The position numbers and the translations under genes are program-made. Source: Priapulus caudatus (taxonomy: Eukaryota; Priapulida; Priapulimorpha; Priapulimorphida; Priapulidae). From it: DNA of 28,289 nucleotides. Positions 23,741 to 28,289 of the stretch are shown here, one piece after another. The notes beneath the pieces were generated by a model. The model was not told where the DNA came from, ran no database searches, and saw nothing but the letters and a program-made list of their open reading frames with translations. The DNA lies in the NCBI RefSeq assembly GCF_000485595.1, contig NW_014577078.1, forward strand, positions 506,100 to 534,388. Direction: 5' to 3'. Position 1 is the first letter of the stretch, and every line of letters begins with the position of its first letter.

Positions 23741-24335
23741 TCCGCAACGTGCTGGACGTTAAATCACATAAGACGATTCGAGGACGCGCGAAGACATCTC
23801 GACGAAGCATTTAAAATCAGTTTACGAAGACACTTTCAGTTTCACTCGCGTCGGTTTGAAATACGTTAAAAAGAATTTAATTAATTGGTAATGCGACGCT
23901 TATGTATATCGAGGATTTGCGCGCTTAGAAATTTCGACAAAAAAATTTATCGAGTACATAATCACTCCTCTCACTGTATTCGGAAATTCACACTCACGAT
24001 TGTGCAGTTCACACTCGACGATTGTGCCAGTCATATTCACCATTGTGCCGTCAAATTAACGACTGCTTGAGATCACAACGAACAGGCGCGCCTCACTCAT
24101 TATCGTGAAACACAGCCCACGATTCATGCACAGTTGACCGCTCAGTATGTACGCATCAGCCACGCCTCACGCTCACGCCAGCCGCACACTTTCACACCAC
24201 ACACTCTCTGCTTATCCACAGAACGCACGCCACGCACGCGCGCACACACCACATCAACGCAGCTCACGCTTGTGATCAGCACACGCACTTCGTGATCGTG
24301 AAGCCACAGCAACGACCATCAGTCGCACCCCCCCC

Positions 24336-24357
24336 GCACACCACACACCACACAAAC

Positions 24358-24432
<75 letters not shown>

Positions 24433-24471
24433 CGCACGCACGCACGCACGCACGCACGCGCGCGCGCGCGC
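24336..24471. repeat. CA, CGCA and CG compound microsatellite at the right edge of the duplication
   Basis: CA-rich sequence from 24336 becomes a pure CA run (about 24364-24425), then CGCA tetranucleotides, then a CG run (about 24456-24471) that is potentially Z-DNA forming. It begins where homology to copy A stops. Confidence 0.93.
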
Positions 24472-25270
24472 AGTCCCACTCACGTCCACGCACCGCGCAC
24501 GCACTCACGACAAACGCCTGACTCGTTATATTACCGACAAACGAAAAAGAACCTCCCCGAGAATCACGTACCGAGCAGCAAGTAATATACACGACTGGCT
24601 GCGCTTGCTTGCTCACCTCACCCGTCGACCCACTTCCCAGAAGCGCGCGCGCACGGGCGCTGCCGAAGATAGAAGAAGAGAGCGCGGGGCGAAGAAGCGG
24701 ATGGCGCCTGCGCCGCGTAAGGGCGGTATTTAACGCCCCGTAATATGACATCGGGGGGGGGGGGGATTAGGGGCGAGCGAACAGCAACAAGCGAGAGCGG
24801 CGGCAGCAGCATAGCAGCGGCGGCGCGCCGGACATCACGCCAATCAGGCCGCCCAACGGGGGTCGTTACGATTTACGGTCGTCGTAATTTAATTCACGTC
24901 AACAACGACGGCGCGAGCTTATACTGCCTGTGTCTGCGGCCGCCGTCGAGACGCGGTAAAGACTTGAGGAAAGCAGCAGCGAACGCCGCCGCCGCGCGGC
25001 CGGGCCCGTGCCGCCGCGTCGCCGGCAAAAAACGCGCGGCGGCGATGGCGGCGGCGGCGTCTAGCGCATGGGGGCTCATACTGCCTAGTGCCTACCGAAT
25101 TACGCAAACACGTATAGGCGGTGTTGTTGTTGTCTCGCGTTATCGCTCGAACCCGCTCACCGACGACGACCTCCCCAGCAGAACAATATAAGGAAATAAA
25201 CGCTCGGCTTCAGGAACGGGGTTCGTATATTCCTGCATGCGCGCGCGCGTTTTATTGCGCGATATTGCGG
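24472..25270. other. CpG-rich segment resembling a CpG island, no supported gene
   Basis: About 800 bp very rich in CG, with GCGGCGGC runs (around 24800-24830 and 25035-25060) and a run of 13 G at 24752-24764. The largest frame (24745-25191, 148 codons) is Ala/Arg-rich, overlaps equally open minus-strand frames and has no recognised motif. Such segments often contain promoters or 5' exons, but I see no initiator, TATA box or splice arrangement that proves it. Confidence 0.4.
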
Positions 25271-26669
<1,399 letters not shown>

Positions 26670-26867
26670 AAACCCTTTCTCCTCCAAACCCTTTCTCAGC
26701 CCCTCGACACACTAAAACACCCTCGTGAGTGCAAATAAAATGACAAATGTTCACGTATGTTTAGATCACAGCGTACGACGTGTAACTCGCATCACCGGTT
26801 CTCTCGTATCAGAAGAATCACCACCAGCCAGTAGCAGGAGAACATGGAAGAAGGACGGGATTATTTA

Positions 26868-26981
26868 AGGGTAATTGCACTTTTAATATAATTAAAATGG
26901 GTATTTGTACTTTTGTTTCTTTTGTTTTTATTTACCTTTTGTTTTTTTAAGAGGTAATCGCCGGATTAGGGTAATTGCACT
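26868..26981. repeat. 14-bp direct repeats 100 bp apart flanking a T-rich segment
   Basis: AGGGTAATTGCACT occurs at 26868-26881 and again at 26968-26981, exactly 100 bp apart. The stretch between is T-rich on the plus strand (TTTTGTTTCTTTTGTTTTTA and similar). The spacing could be chance, a tandem duplication with diverged interior, or the target-site duplication of a small insertion. Terminal structures are not clear enough to decide. Confidence 0.55.
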
Positions 26982-27029
26982 GACGGTTTTTGCCGTGGCA
27001 GCGTTTAGCCGACTCTCGCGCACCGCGTC

Positions 27030-27545
27030 CCTCCATTAACGAACAAACCGTCCTTCCTCCATGCGTCCCTCCTCTAACTCCATCCTTTAACTCCCTCCTC
27101 TACCAAACCGTCCCTCCTCTAACTCCTTCCTCTACCAAGCCGTCCCTCTTCCACGCATCCATTCTCTAACTCCCTCCTCCAACCAACCGTCCATCCTCTA
27201 ACTCCCTGCCCTAACAAATCGTCCCTCCTCCACGCGTCTCTCCTCTAACTCCCTCCTCCACGCGTCCCTCCTCTAACTCCCTCCTCCACGCGTCCCTCCT
27301 CTAACTCCCTCCTCCACGCGTCTCTCCTCTAACTCCCTCCTCCACGCGCCCCTCCTCTAACTCCCTCCTCCACGCGTCCTCTCTCTACCTCGCCTCCGCC
27401 CACCGTCCGCTCCTCTAACTCGCCTCCCCCACGCGGCTCTCGCTCTAACGCCCTCCTCCACGCGCGCTCTCCTCTAACTCCCTCTCCACAGCGTCTGCTC
27501 CTCTAACATCCCTCCTCCACCGTCCGCTCCACTCGAAGCTGCCTC
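27030..27545. repeat. 28-bp pyrimidine-rich minisatellite
   Basis: The unit is CCTCTAACTCCCTCCTCCAC followed by GCGTCCCT. Between about 27235 and 27370 it repeats at an exact 28-bp period, seen from the TCTAACT landmark. Units before 27235 are irregular and use ACCAACCGTCC or ACCAAACCGTCC in place of the CACGCGT part. After about 27370 units are broken by inserted bases. The array has no spacers and no coding potential. Confidence 0.92.
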
Positions 27546-27559
27546 TGACTAAGCATGCC

Positions 27560-27829
27560 TCCTCTTAACTATAACACGCCATGTTTTCAGCACGCTCGCT
27601 GTGTGCGCGCGTCGCTGGCGTGCCACGATTATCGTCGCAACTGATCGGCCCCGACGCCGCCGACGCTCGCCGCCACATGTGAGCACAACGCGGCGGCCGT
27701 GGCGGCCGTGCGGAAGAAGAGAAGGCGTCTGCCGCAGGCAAGCAGCGAGTTCGGCGGCGCAAGTGCACCGCGGATGTATAGCTGCCGGCTAATGCACGAC
27801 CGCCGCTCCCAAGACCAGCGCGGCGAGCC
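27560..27829. other. Short CpG-rich segment between the minisatellite and the CT tract
   Basis: About 270 bp with many CG dinucleotides and GGCGGCCGTGGCGGCCGTGC near 27691. Short frames on both strands are composition-driven. No gene is supported. Confidence 0.4.
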
Positions 27830-28289
27830 GGTCTCTATCTCTCGTCTTGCTCTCTCTCTCTTCTCTGCTCCCTCTCTCTCTCTCTCTCTCTTCTCTCTCT
27901 GCTCTCTTTCTCTCATCTCTCATCGTCCTCTCTGCACTCTCTCTCATCTCTCTTCTCGTGCTCGTCTCTCATCTCTCTCATCTCTGTCTGCCTCTCTCCT
28001 CTCTCTCTCTCTCCTCTCTTCTCTCTCTTCTCTTCCTTCTCTCTCTTCTCTGTCCTTTCTACTCATCTCTCTCTTCTCTCCTCTCTCCTCTCCCGTCTCT
28101 CTCTCTCTTCTTCTCTCTCTCTCTCCTCGTTCTCTCCCTCTTCTCCTCTCTCTCTCTCTCTCTCTCTCTCGCATCTCCTATCTCTCCCTTCTCTCTCTCT
28201 CTCTCTCCTTCATCTCTCTCTCTCTCTCTCCTTTCTCTCTCTCTCTCTCTCTCCTCTCTCTCGTCTCTCTCTCTTCTCTCCTTCTCTCT
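27830..28289. repeat. Long interrupted (CT)n tract running to the window end
   Basis: About 460 bp of CT dinucleotides with irregular single-base interruptions (G, A or an extra C or T), continuing to the last base. The interruptions do not form a higher-order period, as expected from noisy reads of a pure CT tract or from a decayed tract. The minus-strand Arg/Glu-rich frames here are microsatellite translations. Confidence 0.95.

Larger units (their letters stand above)
14744..24335 (+). repeat. Large head-to-tail duplication, copy B (about 9.6 kb, error-rich after 16012)
   Basis: Copy B repeats copy A from AAAGAATGG to the terminal C run. From 14744 to about 16011 the offset is steady (8622 to 8625) and identity exceeds 99 percent. 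From 16012 onward, single-base insertions occur every few tens of bases or closer, with fewer deletions. Copy B is about 970 bp longer than copy A. Two extra satellite units (about 330 bp) and a G-rich insert (about 140 bp) explain roughly half of this, and scattered insertions explain the rest. The pattern fits uncorrected long-read sequence better than biological divergence. Exact bases after 16012 should not be trusted. Confidence 0.95.

Noticed and set aside
24745-25191. 148-codon Ala/Arg-rich frame
   Set aside because: It lies in a GCC/GCG-rich segment that is open on both strands. No motif or splice structure supports it.
27030-27545. 28-bp repeats suggestive of a CRISPR array
   Set aside because: The units are directly contiguous with no unique spacers, are pyrimidine-rich and non-palindromic, and the context is eukaryotic.

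Overview
This window looks like non-coding, repeat-dense animal nuclear DNA. There is no bacterial-style gene packing, no ribosome binding site pattern and no convincing long ORF. It has dense di- and tetranucleotide microsatellites (GA/CT, CA/GT, CGCA, TA), several minisatellites, long AT-rich stretches, and other stretches rich in undepleted CpG (about 250-2550, 24480-25260, 27560-27810). Abundant CpG with extreme microsatellite density suggests an invertebrate, perhaps an arthropod, but no marker gene confirms this. I found no protein-coding gene, tRNA or rRNA that I can defend. Almost all open frames are microsatellites read in frame (poly-Ser/Leu from CT, Arg/Glu from GA, Thr/His or Val/Cys from CA/GT, Ala/Arg/Thr from CGCA).

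Layout: (1) 1-192 is a 30-bp minisatellite cut by the window edge. (2) 193-6121 is unique intergenic DNA, CpG-rich at first and AT-rich after about 3550, with one striking 65-bp hairpin (1147-1211) and GCGT, TTA, CA and GA/GATA tracts. (3) 6122-24335 is the dominant structure: a head-to-tail duplication of a unit of about 8.6 kb, copy A 6122-14743 and copy B 14744-24335. Order and orientation are preserved along the whole unit. (4) 24336-26500 runs through a CA/CGCA/CG tract into a CpG-rich segment and then AT-rich unique sequence. (5) 26502-28289 holds a mirror-like compound microsatellite, a 28-bp pyrimidine-rich minisatellite and a terminal CT tract.

The duplication has two quality regimes. 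From 14744 to about 16011 copy B is almost identical to copy A, with a constant offset of 8622-8625 and a few clean substitutions. From 16012, inside a GA tract, to about 24335 it differs by very frequent single-base insertions and some deletions, holds about 140 bp of near-pure G absent from copy A, and has two more units of an internal satellite. This is the error profile of uncorrected single-molecule long reads, so part of copy B is probably a raw-read gap fill. Whether the duplication is a real tandem array, a second haplotype placed in series, or an assembly error cannot be settled from sequence alone.

No new gene system was found. The points most worth checking are the 8.6-kb duplication and its base quality, the poly-G insert, the internal 140-180-bp satellite that varies in copy number, the 65-bp hairpin, and one short frame inside the duplicated unit that might be a coding remnant.
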